Made by a program: the position numbers and the translations under genes
NCBI GenBank assembly: GCA_963847235.1
Contig: CAWJYU010000014.1
Span: forward strand, 300,030 to 364,029
DNA from: JACDAN01 sp963847235
GTDB lineage: Bacteria; Actinomycetota; Thermoleophilia; Gaiellales; Gaiellaceae
DNA: 64,000 nucleotides
Direction of reading: 5' to 3'
Part shown: positions 9,400 to 17,475 of the stretch, one piece after another
Numbering within the stretch: the first letter of the stretch is position 1
How the letters are laid out: the number at the start of each line of letters is the position of its first letter
Notes under the pieces: model-generated
What the model saw: the letters and a program-made list of their open reading frames with translations, nothing else
Database searches by the model: none
What the model was told of the DNA's origin: nothing

Positions 9400-10502
9400 C
9401 TCGCCAGGGTCTCCTCCGCGGTCCGCCGCCAGCTGAACTCGGCGGCGCGATTCTCGCCCCGCCGCCGCAGACTCGCGGCCAGGTCGGCATCGGTGAGGAC
9501 GCGGGAAATCGCGCCGGCTATTTCCTCGGGCCGCCGGGGGTCGACAAGCAGCGCGGCGTCGCCGGCCACCTCCGGGACGGCCGACGTATTCGAGCAGACG
9601 ACCGGAACTCCGCGCCGCATCGCTTCGAGAACGGGAAGGCCGAACCCCTCACGAATCGACGGGAAGACGAAGCAGGCGGCGGCGCTGTAGAGGCCTTCCA
9701 GCTCGGCGGCCGACACCCAACCGGGGAACATCACGGTGCTCCCGACGCGTGCGGCATGCGTCTCCAGCTCACCCTGGAGCGGGGTCCGGTTTGCCGGAAC
9801 CACCAGCACGGCCTCCGGGACATCTCTTTTGATGCACGCCATTGCCTCGACGAGCGGGCAGAGGTTCTTGTGGGCGAGCAGCGCCGAGACCGCCAGCACG
9901 ATTGGCCCTGACCCGAGGCCGAGGCGCACTCGGAGCTCAGCTTCCGGCGTCGGGTCGACCGCCGTCCTGCTGCCCGGTCCGAGCGCCACCACGTCGATGC
10001 GGTCCGCGGGGATGCCGAAGTCCTCGTTGATCTCCTCTCGCGCCGAGTTCGAGAGCGTGATCACGCGCTCTGCGGCGCGAGCCGCAGGCACGACGAGCGT
10101 CCTCCACAGGAGACGTGTCGTCTTCGGGACTGCGCCGGGCACCCGCCACCACGTGACGTCCGGAATGTTCACGACAGAAGGGAGCACCGGTCGAAGCGGA
10201 GCCGTCATCGCCACGCTGTGCAGCAGGTCGCAGCGCGCTCGTCTTGCCATCGCCCCTAGCAGAAGCGCCTCGCCGGCTGCTCGTATGCCGCGCCGGCCGA
10301 GCAAGGGGTGCGTCCTGAACGAGACCGACGGCGCCCACGGCTCCTCGGCGAGCGTCGCTCGGCCAGCCTCGTTGACGAAGAGTGTGATCTCGAGCGAGGG
10401 TGCCGCCTCGGCGAGCGCAGGCAGCAGCTGGCGCACATAAGTCTCGAGTCCGCCCATCTGCGGCTCGAGGAAGATGGCGTTGATCCCGAGCCGGCGGAGC
10501 AC
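9378..10502 (-). CDS. GT4 family glycosyltransferase, copy 1 of the inverted pair
   Basis: GT-B fold glycosyltransferase, 374 residues. The N-terminus reads LGINAIFLEPQMGGLETYVR, with the acceptor-side GG loop. The donor-side motif is SIREGFGLPVLEAMRRGVPV, where the second Glu of EX7E holds the nucleotide sugar. I choose GTG 10502 over an ATG at 10532 because minus-strand TAGACT lies 8 bases upstream of it and the protein then begins where family members begin. It belongs to the same subfamily as the genes at 12139 and 16371. The convergent FkbM gene overlaps its 3-prime end by 22 bp. Donor and acceptor are unknown. Confidence 0.88.
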   Translation of the reverse strand: MLRRLGINAIFLEPQMGGLETYVRQLLPALAEAAPSLEITLFVNEAGRATLAEEPWAPSVSFRTHPLLGRRGIRAAGEALLLGAMARRARCDLLHSVAMTAPLRPVLPSVVNIPDVTWWRVPGAVPKTTRLLWRTLVVPAARAAERVITLSNSAREEINEDFGIPADRIDVVALGPGSRTAVDPTPEAELRVRLGLGSGPIVLAVSALLAHKNLCPLVEAMACIKRDVPEAVLVVPANRTPLQGELETHAARVGSTVMFPGWVSAAELEGLYSAAACFVFPSIREGFGLPVLEAMRRGVPVVCSNTSAVPEVAGDAALLVDPRRPEEIAGAISRVLTDADLAASLRRRGENRAAEFSWRRTAEETLASYDRALG

Positions 10503-10510
10503 GAAGGGCA

Positions 10511-10516
10511 AGTCTA
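10511..10516 (-). promoter_or_regulatory. -10 element TAGACT for leftward GT4
   Basis: TAGACT on the minus strand, 8 bases before GTG 10502; it decides the start codon of that gene. Confidence 0.5.
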
Positions 10517-10529
10517 GGTTGTGGACGGG

Positions 10530-10535
10530 CATAGT
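10530..10535 (+). promoter_or_regulatory. Possible -10 element CATAGT before the GT2 remnant and wzx
   Basis: CATAGT lies 6 bases before GTG 10542. It is a weaker match than its neighbours, but it is the only candidate promoter close to the flippase at 10649. Confidence 0.3.
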
Positions 10536-10541
10536 CCACGC

Positions 10542-10652
10542 GTGCAAACGGGCTCCGAAGCCGCAGTTGCGATCGTGACCAACGCTCGTCGGGACGACAC
10601 GCTCGCAGCGGTCGCGTCGGCTGTGGCCCAGGGGCCGAGCGCGGACGCGTGA
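10542..10652 (+). pseudogene. 36-codon remnant of a GT2 N-terminus, leader ORF for wzx
   Basis: A GTG-started frame of 36 codons ends in TGA, and its last bases (GTGA) contain the start of the flippase gene. The peptide includes AVAIVTNARRDDTLAAVASA, which resembles the first strand and helix of family 2 glycosyltransferases, where VTxNR...L...L.S is common. The rest of such a gene is missing. It may be a decayed GT2 whose start and promoter persist and now couple translation into wzx. It could also be a chance frame or an unrelated leader peptide. Confidence 0.4.
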
Positions 10653-12142
10653 CCGACTCGGAGGCTCCGGTCCCGCGCAGGACCTCGGATCCCGTCGACG
10701 TTCTCGACTCTCCGGTGGCGGGCGATCTTGTCATCCGAGGGAGCCTCCTGCGCGTCGGCGGCTACATGGCCGGCGTGCTTCTCGGCCTGATCGCCGCGTC
10801 TCTGCTAACGCGCCACCTCGGCGTCGGGACGTTCGGAGAGTACGTCGTCGTCACGTCGCTGATCGCCATCGTCTCGGGCCTCACCGATGCCGGCATCGCC
10901 ACGATCGCGGCACGCGAGTTCGCGACGCGGCGCGGTCAGGACCGCGACCGCATGCTGGCCAACGTGCTCGGGATCCGCGTCGCGATCGCGGCGGTCGGAG
11001 TCCTCGCGGCAACCGGGTTCGCGATCGTCGCCGGCTACGACACGGTGATGGTCGTGGGGACGCTCGTCGCCGGAATCGGCTTGGTGCTCACGACGGCACA
11101 GCAGACGCTCGCTGTCCCGCTGGGCGTGAGCCTGCGGCTCGCGTGGATCACCGGGATCGACCTCCTCCGCCAGGCGGCGTGGGTCGCGCTCGTCGTCATC
11201 CTCGTCTTCGCGGACGCCGGGCTGCTCGCTTTTCTCGCGGCGACGATTCCGGTGGGAATCTTCGCGCTCTTCCTGGTCGGCGCGCTCGTCCGGAAGACGG
11301 TGCCGCTCATGCCGCGCTTCGACCGCGAAGAGTGGGGGCGCGTCCTCCGCCTGACGGGCTCGTACGCCGCTGCCGCCGCCGTTGGGACGCTCTACACCTC
11401 CGCCGTGGTCGTCGTGACCTCGCTGGTGGGCACCGAAGCCGACACCGGCAACGTCGGGGCCGCCTTCCGGATCTTCGCGATCCTCGGCGCGGTCCCGATC
11501 CTTCTCGTCTCCTCGGCCTTCCCGATCTTCGCCAGAGCGGCCCACGGCGATCCGGAACGAATGGAGTACGCCCTCGAGCGGGTCGTCCAGACCGCCCTGA
11601 TCATCGGCGCCTGGATGGCGCTCGCCACGGTTTTCGGCGCGAGCCTCGCGATCCAGGTCGTAGCAGGAGACGCGTACGACGCCGCGGTGCCTGCGCTGCA
11701 GATCACCGGGGGCGTGATCATTGCGAGCTGCGTCGCGATCGCCTCCGCGTACGCGCTCGTGTCGATGCACCGGCACCGGGTCCTCCTGGTAGCAAATGCT
11801 CTCGCGCTCCTGACGGCTGTCGTGCTCGCGCTCGTGCTCGTTCCGGAGTACGGCGCGAACGGCGCTGCGACCGCGACCCTCGTCTCGGAGCTGGAGCTCG
11901 CGTTCGTCTACATCGTCGTGCTTTTTCGGCCCGGCGCGTTCAAGTTCAGTGTCGGCAGCGTGATCAAAGTGGCTGTCGCCGCTGCGGCGGCCGGCGCGGT
12001 CGCGTTTCTGACGTCGCTCGAGGACCTCCCGCTCGTGATCGTGGCCTCGCTTGTGTACTGGGTCGTTCTCTGGCTCGTGCGGGGCATCCCGACCGAGATC
12101 TGGCGCGCGTTTCTTCCGTCTCGGGCGAGAGCGCAGGCGTGA
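10649..12142 (+). CDS. Wzx-type polysaccharide flippase (MATE/MOP superfamily), copy 1
   Basis: This multi-span membrane protein of 497 residues has about 12-14 hydrophobic segments. The N-terminal pattern (VGGYMAGVLLGLIAASLLTRHLGVGTFGEYV) is that of the RfbX/Wzx branch of the MOP exporter superfamily, which flips lipid-linked oligosaccharide units across the membrane. The GTG start at 10649 overlaps the stop of the short GT2-like remnant (GTGA). Its own stop overlaps the GT4 start at 12139 in the same way, giving a wzx-GT4 coupled pair. It sits at the centre of an inverted duplication of FkbM and GT4 genes. A second flippase lies at 53428. Confidence 0.9.
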   Translation: MTDSEAPVPRRTSDPVDVLDSPVAGDLVIRGSLLRVGGYMAGVLLGLIAASLLTRHLGVGTFGEYVVVTSLIAIVSGLTDAGIATIAAREFATRRGQDRDRMLANVLGIRVAIAAVGVLAATGFAIVAGYDTVMVVGTLVAGIGLVLTTAQQTLAVPLGVSLRLAWITGIDLLRQAAWVALVVILVFADAGLLAFLAATIPVGIFALFLVGALVRKTVPLMPRFDREEWGRVLRLTGSYAAAAAVGTLYTSAVVVVTSLVGTEADTGNVGAAFRIFAILGAVPILLVSSAFPIFARAAHGDPERMEYALERVVQTALIIGAWMALATVFGASLAIQVVAGDAYDAAVPALQITGGVIIASCVAIASAYALVSMHRHRVLLVANALALLTAVVLALVLVPEYGANGAATATLVSELELAFVYIVVLFRPGAFKFSVGSVIKVAVAAAAAGAVAFLTSLEDLPLVIVASLVYWVVLWLVRGIPTEIWRAFLPSRARAQA

Positions 12143-13263
12143 GGGTCGGGCTCAATCTCGTCTATCTGGTCGACCGAGCCGGAGGCGCGGGGACCTACGC
12201 TTATGAGCTGGTCCCGGCGCTGCTCGAGACGGACCCCTCCGTCAGGCTGACCGCGTTCGTCAGTCGGGACGCACCTGAGGACCTGCGGAGGCAGCCGTGG
12301 GCGGGGGAGGTCGACTGGGTCGAGCTGCCCGTGCGCTTCGCCAACCGGTCGCACCTGGTCGGCCAGGTGCTCGGCATTCCGGCCGTCGCGGCCCGCCGGC
12401 GGCTCGACGTGGTGCACAGCCTCGCGAACGGCGGGCCGCCGATCACGCCGGGGGCCAAGAAGGTGGTGACCCTGCTCGACCTGATCTGGCTTCACCAGGG
12501 CGAGCAGTGGGACTCCGCGCGGGCGGTCCGGTCGATGGAGGCGTTCGTTCGGGTGTCCGCGCGGCTCGCGCACCGCCTGATCACGATCTCCCACGCCGCC
12601 CGCGAGGACTTGGTGTCGACGCTGGGGCTAGACGTGGACAAGATTGACGTCGCGCCCCTCGGCGTCCGTCCGCCGACCGGCATCGCCGCCGACCCAGCCT
12701 CGCTGCGCGAGCGCCTCGACCTCGGCGAGGCGCCGGTCGTGCTCTGCGTCGCGCAGAAGCGGCCGTATAAGAACCTGGCGGCGCTCGTTCGCGCCATGCC
12801 GGACCTGGAGGTCGAGGGCGCGGTACTGGTTCTACCGGGCTCGTCGACCGAGCACGAGGCCGAGCTGCGCCGGCTCTCCGACAGGCTAGGGGTCTCCGAT
12901 CGCCTCCGCTTTCTCGACTGGGTCTCGGACGAGGATCTGGAAGCGCTGTATCGGACGGCGACCTGCTTCGTTCTTCCGTCGCTCGTCGAAGGGTTCGGAC
13001 TACCCGTGCTCGAGGCGATGGCCCGGGGCGTACCGGTCGCGTGCTCGGACCGGCCGGCCCTGCCCGAGGTGGCCGGCGACGCGGCGCTGCTCTTCGATCC
13101 ACTTGATCAGTCGGCCGTGACCGAGGCGATCCGGCGGCTGCTCCGCGACGAAGGTCTTCGCGCCCAGCTCGTCGAGGGGGGCTGGGAGCGGGTCCGCCAG
13201 TTCTCGTGGCTTCGAACTGCGGCGAAGACGCTCGCCAGCTATCAGCGGGCGATCGACGGCTGA
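12139..13263 (+). CDS. GT4 family glycosyltransferase, copy 2 of the inverted pair
   Basis: GT-B transferase of 374 residues, the same length as the copy at 9378-10502. N-terminus VGLNLVYLVDRAGGAGTYAYEL; donor motif SLVEGFGLPVLEAMARGVPV followed by CSDRPALPEVAGDAALLFDP, nearly the same wording as its paralogue. The GTG start overlaps the wzx stop (GTGA). The 3-prime end overlaps the convergent FkbM gene by 22 bp, the same overlap as in the other pair. A rhamnosyl- or mannosyltransferase role is typical of this subfamily but not provable here. Confidence 0.9.
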   Translation: MRVGLNLVYLVDRAGGAGTYAYELVPALLETDPSVRLTAFVSRDAPEDLRRQPWAGEVDWVELPVRFANRSHLVGQVLGIPAVAARRRLDVVHSLANGGPPITPGAKKVVTLLDLIWLHQGEQWDSARAVRSMEAFVRVSARLAHRLITISHAAREDLVSTLGLDVDKIDVAPLGVRPPTGIAADPASLRERLDLGEAPVVLCVAQKRPYKNLAALVRAMPDLEVEGAVLVLPGSSTEHEAELRRLSDRLGVSDRLRFLDWVSDEDLEALYRTATCFVLPSLVEGFGLPVLEAMARGVPVACSDRPALPEVAGDAALLFDPLDQSAVTEAIRRLLRDEGLRAQLVEGGWERVRQFSWLRTAAKTLASYQRAIDG

Positions 13264-14150
13264 TCCGCAGGGCCGTCGGGCTGCGGCGCCGGAGCAAAGG
13301 CCCAGAGGATCCCGGCGCCGAACTGCGGCTTCGCTTCGCCGTGGATGACCTGGAGCCCCGCCGCGCGCAAGGCGGCCTCTGCGGCTTCGGCCGGGTCGGG
13401 CCCGGGGCAGCCCTGCTCGTGGTACTCGAGGACGACCAGCTGCGGCTGCGCTTTCGGAAACCGCGGATCGGCGAGCAGGTCCCACTCGGCGCCTTCGACG
13501 TCGATCTTCACGAGATCTGCGGCTTCCACCCGCGGGAGGACGTCGACGGAAGCCACCTCGACCGCCTCCTCGCCAGGCTCGGCTCTCTGTGACGTCGCAT
13601 GGAGCCCGGCCTTGAAGGGAACCGCGCCCGCTCCCGTCGCCGCGAAGCCCTCCACGAGCTCCCACCGCTCGCCCAGCGAGTTCGCTTCGATCGTGCGCCT
13701 GTGGACTGCCGCGTTCGCCGGGTCCGCCTCGATCGCGACGATCGTCGCGTCTGGGAGCTCCCCGAGCGCCCACGCGCCGAACAGCCCGATGTTCGCGCCC
13801 AGGTCGAGGACCCGCGGCTTTCCCGGCAACCGGGAGAGCGCAATCCGCGCCTCGGGAGGAGGCTCGTACTCGCCCTGGGAGAAGATCTCGTCCAGGACCA
13901 TTACGTCGCCGGTGTGGTGCCGCAGTGCGACGGCGATCCCGGAGCCTCGCAGCCTGTACACGCCGACCACGGGCTTTCGACGGAGCTCGTTCGTGGCGAA
14001 CGTGACCTTCTCGCGGACGAGGGACGCCCGCAGCGCGAAGCTAAGCCGCAGTAGAGGTTCGAAGCGCGTCAGGTGTTCAAAGCCGGGCGCGGAGGCGAGT
14101 CTGCGCACGAGGCGGATCGGCAGGTCCCTCACGGCTCCGCTCGTTGGCAC
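13242..14150 (-). CDS. FkbM family methyltransferase, copy 2
   Basis: Paralogue of the 8572 gene, 302 residues from GTG 14150. It has YRLRGSGIAVALRHHTGDV, motif I RVLDLGANIGLF and KIDVEGAEWDLL. It carries about 25 extra N-terminal residues (PIRLVRRLASAPGFE region) relative to copy 1. The start is set by minus-strand TACTAT 8 bases upstream of GTG 14150; a second GTG at 14132 is possible. Its stop lies inside the end of the GT4 gene, an overlap of 22 bp. Likely role: methylation of a sugar hydroxyl added by the neighbouring transferases. Confidence 0.87.
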   Translation of the reverse strand: MPTSGAVRDLPIRLVRRLASAPGFEHLTRFEPLLRLSFALRASLVREKVTFATNELRRKPVVGVYRLRGSGIAVALRHHTGDVMVLDEIFSQGEYEPPPEARIALSRLPGKPRVLDLGANIGLFGAWALGELPDATIVAIEADPANAAVHRRTIEANSLGERWELVEGFAATGAGAVPFKAGLHATSQRAEPGEEAVEVASVDVLPRVEAADLVKIDVEGAEWDLLADPRFPKAQPQLVVLEYHEQGCPGPDPAEAAEAALRAAGLQVIHGEAKPQFGAGILWAFAPAPQPDGPADQPSIAR

Positions 14151-14158
14151 GGCGCTCG

Positions 14159-14164
14159 ATAGTA
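14159..14164 (-). promoter_or_regulatory. -10 element TACTAT for leftward FkbM
   Basis: TACTAT on the minus strand, 8 bases before GTG 14150, facing away from the rightward -10 at 14173. Confidence 0.55.
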
Positions 14165-14172
14165 GTCGCGAG

Positions 14173-14178
14173 TAACCT
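14173..14178 (+). promoter_or_regulatory. -10 element TAACCT for rightward GT4
   Basis: TAACCT ends 8 bases before GTG 14187. Only 8 bp separate it from the leftward -10, so the two promoters share their upstream DNA. Confidence 0.5.
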
Positions 14179-14186
14179 CGCCGACC

Positions 14187-15362
14187 GTGGATCGTCCTGC
14201 GCGTATCCTGATCGCCCGCGGCTACCAGGTGACGCCCTGGGAGCTCCGGTCGTGGGAGCTGCTGCCCAAGGATCGCTTCGAGGTCGGCTACCTCCGGCTC
14301 GCGCGCAACTGGTTCGACGACTCCGGCCTGAGCCTGCGCCGCTTCCCCGTGAAGGCGGTCAGCGCCTATCTCCCGAAGGGACGGGTGGGGATGCTCACGA
14401 CGGGGGTCACGGGCGACCGCTACGTCGACGCGGACGAGGCCTTCGCCTGGGCCGACGTCGTCCACGCCGCCGAGCTCTCGTACTGGTTCTCTGCCGACGC
14501 GGCACGACGGAAGGCGCAGAACGCCTACAAGCTCGCCCTAACCGTCTGGGAGACGCTCCCGTTCCTCCACGTCTACCGCAACCGGCACGCGCGGACCTAC
14601 CGGCACGAGGCGCTGGCGGCGACCGACCTCTTCCTCCCGGCGACGGAGCGCGCGCGGCAGGCCCTCCTCCTCGAGGGGGTCGAGCGTGAGCGCACGGAGG
14701 TCGTCTACCCGGGCATCGACGCGGAGCGCTTCGCATCCGCGGCGCGACCCGATCCGCCTCCGGCCGAGCACATCGTCGTGTCGCCCGGCCGGCTCGTCTG
14801 GGAGAAAGGCCACCAGGACGTCATGCGGGCGCTCGCTGCTCTGCGTGGAGGGCTGGTGTCGGATGACGCCCCGGGCTTTCGGCTCCTGATCGTCGGAGCC
14901 GGCCCTGAAGCGGAACGCCTTCGGGCCTACGCCCGTGAGCTCGGGATCGCCGACGCAGTCGAGTTCCGGGCGGTGCCATACGACGAGATGCCCTCGGTCT
15001 TCGCGAGCGCCTCCTGCATGGTGCTGGCGAGCCTGGCGACGGCCTCCGGCGGCTACGTCCTCGGCGACATCCCTCGATTCTTCTGGGAGGAGCAGTTCGG
15101 CCTCGTGCTCGCGGAGGCGATGGCGGCGGGACTGCCGATCGTCGCCTCACAGTCGGGAGCGATCCCCGAAGTGTGCGGCGAGGCGGCGAGGTACTTCCTT
15201 CCCGGCGACTGGCTCGGCCTGGCGCGGCAGTTGTCCGAGGGTCCGCTTTCACGGCCTCCCGGCGAGCGCGCGGACATCCCGAGCGAGCTCGTGCAGCGCT
15301 ACTCGACGCAGGCCGCCGCGGAGAGGCTGACCGCCGTCTACGACCGGCTGCTGAGCGGCTGA
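14187..15362 (+). CDS. GT4 family glycosyltransferase
   Basis: GT-B transferase of 391 residues. It lacks the usual GG loop at the N-terminus but has the donor half intact: VVSPGRLVWEKGHQDVMRAL, then WEEQFGLVLAEAMAAGLPIVASQSGAIPEV, where EQFGLVLAEA replaces EGFGLPVLEA. The GTG start is supported by a -10 element 8 bases upstream. It ends one base before the stop of the convergent ThuA-like gene. Donor and acceptor unknown. Confidence 0.85.
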   Translation: MDRPARILIARGYQVTPWELRSWELLPKDRFEVGYLRLARNWFDDSGLSLRRFPVKAVSAYLPKGRVGMLTTGVTGDRYVDADEAFAWADVVHAAELSYWFSADAARRKAQNAYKLALTVWETLPFLHVYRNRHARTYRHEALAATDLFLPATERARQALLLEGVERERTEVVYPGIDAERFASAARPDPPPAEHIVVSPGRLVWEKGHQDVMRALAALRGGLVSDDAPGFRLLIVGAGPEAERLRAYARELGIADAVEFRAVPYDEMPSVFASASCMVLASLATASGGYVLGDIPRFFWEEQFGLVLAEAMAAGLPIVASQSGAIPEVCGEAARYFLPGDWLGLARQLSEGPLSRPPGERADIPSELVQRYSTQAAAERLTAVYDRLLSG

Positions 15363-15363
15363 C

Positions 15364-16374
15364 TCACGGGATCCGGACGCTGCGGCGGACGGCCCGCTCG
15401 ATCCCCGTCTTCGGGTCCCGCAAGACGATCGAGTAGCGCCAGCGGCCTCGCGGCAGCTGCGGCGACCGCGCGTGGCCGGTGCCGCCTCCGAGGCGGATCG
15501 GCACGGTCACCGAGCGGCCGCCGGCGACGACGAGCTGTCCCGCGCACGGGACGCAGCTGCCGTAGCGCACGGTCACGGCCAGACGGCGCGAACGCACGGC
15601 CTGGGCGACCGAGATGATCGTCGGCGGAGTGAGCCCCGCGGCATAACGGATCCCGCCGATCAGATGCTTACGGAACAGCGGCTCGGAGTACGACCCGTCG
15701 GTGTGCCCGCTGGCGGTGTACCAGGCTCGGCCTCCCTGGAACGCGTGCGTCCATGCGATCGGATGGTCGGCGCCCATCGCGCCGTCGCCCGGCGAGTAGC
15801 TCCTCTCGTCCAGATCGGCGAGCACGTGGACGGACGGCCGTGGGCTCCGCGTGAAGCTGTACCACTCGTCCGTCCGAGCCCACCTCGCCGGAAGGCCGAC
15901 GGTCGAGGCATGCCGCCGGTCCAGCACGACGACCACGCCGCGCTGGATCTGCGGGTGCGTTCGGAAATGCGTGCCGAGCATCTCGCCGTACCAGGTCCAG
16001 CCGGGCTCGGTGTCAGCGGCAGAGTGGACGCCGACGAAGCCGCCGCCGTTGCGGAAGTAGCGCTCGAAGGCCTGCTCCTGTGCCGGGCTGATGACGTCGC
16101 CGCTGGTGAGCAGGAACACCACGGCGCGGTAGCGGGCGAGCCTCGCGGGCGCGAAGGCGCCGGCGTCCTCGGTGGCGTCGACTGCGATGCCACTGTCGGC
16201 TGCGAGGCTGCGGACCGCCCTGACGGCCCTGGGGATTGAGCTGTGGCGGAAGCCAGTCGCCTTCGTGAAGACGAGGATGCGCGTGCCGGCTGGGGGTTGC
16301 GCCGGTGCGCCAGGGCTGCTCATCACGGTCCCGGCGATCGCCAGACCGAGCACGCAGATTAGTCCGAGCTTCAC
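15364..16374 (-). CDS. Secreted ThuA-like protein
   Basis: This 336-residue protein has a signal peptide (GLICVLGLAIAGTVM) and a ThuA-like domain with a glutamine-amidotransferase-like fold: RILVFTKATGFRHSSI, LLTSGDVISPAQEQAFERYF, GGGFVGVHSAADTE and HPIAWTHAFQGGRAWYT. ThuA-family proteins occur with carbohydrate metabolism, but their reaction is poorly defined. A C-terminal beta-rich segment (~85 residues) follows, containing the paired cysteines CVPC. The GTG start overlaps the stop of the GT4 gene upstream (GTGA), so the two are co-translated. Being secreted, it probably acts on exported glycan rather than in the cytosol. Confidence 0.8.
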   Translation of the reverse strand: MKLGLICVLGLAIAGTVMSSPGAPAQPPAGTRILVFTKATGFRHSSIPRAVRAVRSLAADSGIAVDATEDAGAFAPARLARYRAVVFLLTSGDVISPAQEQAFERYFRNGGGFVGVHSAADTEPGWTWYGEMLGTHFRTHPQIQRGVVVVLDRRHASTVGLPARWARTDEWYSFTRSPRPSVHVLADLDERSYSPGDGAMGADHPIAWTHAFQGGRAWYTASGHTDGSYSEPLFRKHLIGGIRYAAGLTPPTIISVAQAVRSRRLAVTVRYGSCVPCAGQLVVAGGRSVTVPIRLGGGTGHARSPQLPRGRWRYSIVLRDPKTGIERAVRRSVRIP

Positions 16375-17474
16375 GACGCCAATGCCTTTCGATAGCACGC
16401 CAGAGTTCTCTGCGCGGTCTCCGCCCAGCTAAACCGGCCCGCACGCTCCCGACCTGCCGCGCGCAGACGCTCTGCGAGCTCCCCGTCCTCCAGGATCCGC
16501 CGGATCGAGACGGCGATCGCGTCAACGTCGAGCGGATCGAAGAGCAGTGCCGCATCGCCTGCGACCTCGGGGAGGGACGTCGCGTTCGAGCAGGCGACCG
16601 GTGCTCCGCGCAGCATCGCCTCGAGCACCGGGAGGCCGAAGCCCTCCGCGAGCGACGGAAAGACGAAGCAGTCAGCCGCGCGATAGAGCCCGTCGAGCGT
16701 TTCGTCGTCGACCCAGCCCGAGGAGCCGCACGCGGTCTCCGAGCTCGAGCTCCTCGATCCGTGCTTCGAGCTCCTGCTCGTAGCCGGTCGAGTAGCCGGG
16801 GACGACGAGAACGCCCTCGGGAATCTGGGCGAACGCCTCGATCAGGCGCTCGGCGTTCTTGTGCCGTCGCTTCGCGAGCACGCTGAGCACGAGCGGGGCA
16901 TCGCCGAGCTCGAGGCTCCGACGGAGCTCCCCTGGCGGCGGGCCGATCGCGTCCTTCGGCAGGCCCGGGCCGAGCGGCGCAACGTCCACGCACTCGGCCG
17001 GGACGCCGAGGAACCGGACGAGGTCGCTCTTCGAGGCCTCGGAATCGGTGACGATCCGGGTCGAGCGGCGTGCGGCGAGCGGGACGACGACCTCGACGCC
17101 CTTCGCCAGCAACCCACTCTCCGGGTGGCGCTTGAAGACGAGGTCGTGGATCGTCGTCACCTGCGGGATCTGCGGCAGCACGGGGGCCGTGTTGAAGAGG
17201 TTGTGCAGCAGATCTGGAGCGAGGCGCGAACGGCCCGCGGCAGGAGCGTCTGCTCCGCGAGCACGCGGCGGACCCGGCTCCGGGGATCGAACCGGAGCGG
17301 CACGACATCGACGCTTTCGCCCCAGTCCTCACTCGCGGCAGCACCGCCGACGAACAGCGTCATCTCGAGCTCCGGATCTGCGTCGCGCAGCGCCGGCAGC
17401 AGCCGCCGCGCGTAGATCTCCGCGCCACCCGTCTCGCCCGGCACGAGGTGCAGGAGGTTGTAGGCGACGTGCAT
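16371..17474 (-). CDS. GT4 family glycosyltransferase, frameshifted
   Basis: Third member of the 9378/12139 subfamily, about 367 residues when repaired. ATG 17474 gives MHVAYNLLHLVPGETGGAEIYARR. The frame breaks near 17211-17250 (net +2 or -1) before LLHNLFNTAPVLPQIPQVTTI, and again near 16719 (net +1) before AADCFVFPSLAEGFGLPVLE. The last part ends at 16371 with CYRKALAS. The second break disappears if one C of CCC at 16717-16719 is removed. Upstream the next gene stops 1 bp before this start; downstream the ThuA-like gene overlaps it. Three genes on this strand thus form one operon. Confidence 0.83.
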
Positions 17475-17475
17475 C

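Noticed and set aside
16013..17344. Long minus-strand open frame overlapping the GT4 and ThuA genes.
   Set aside because: Arg/Ala-rich shadow frame caused by high GC; the conserved GT4 blocks are in other frames.
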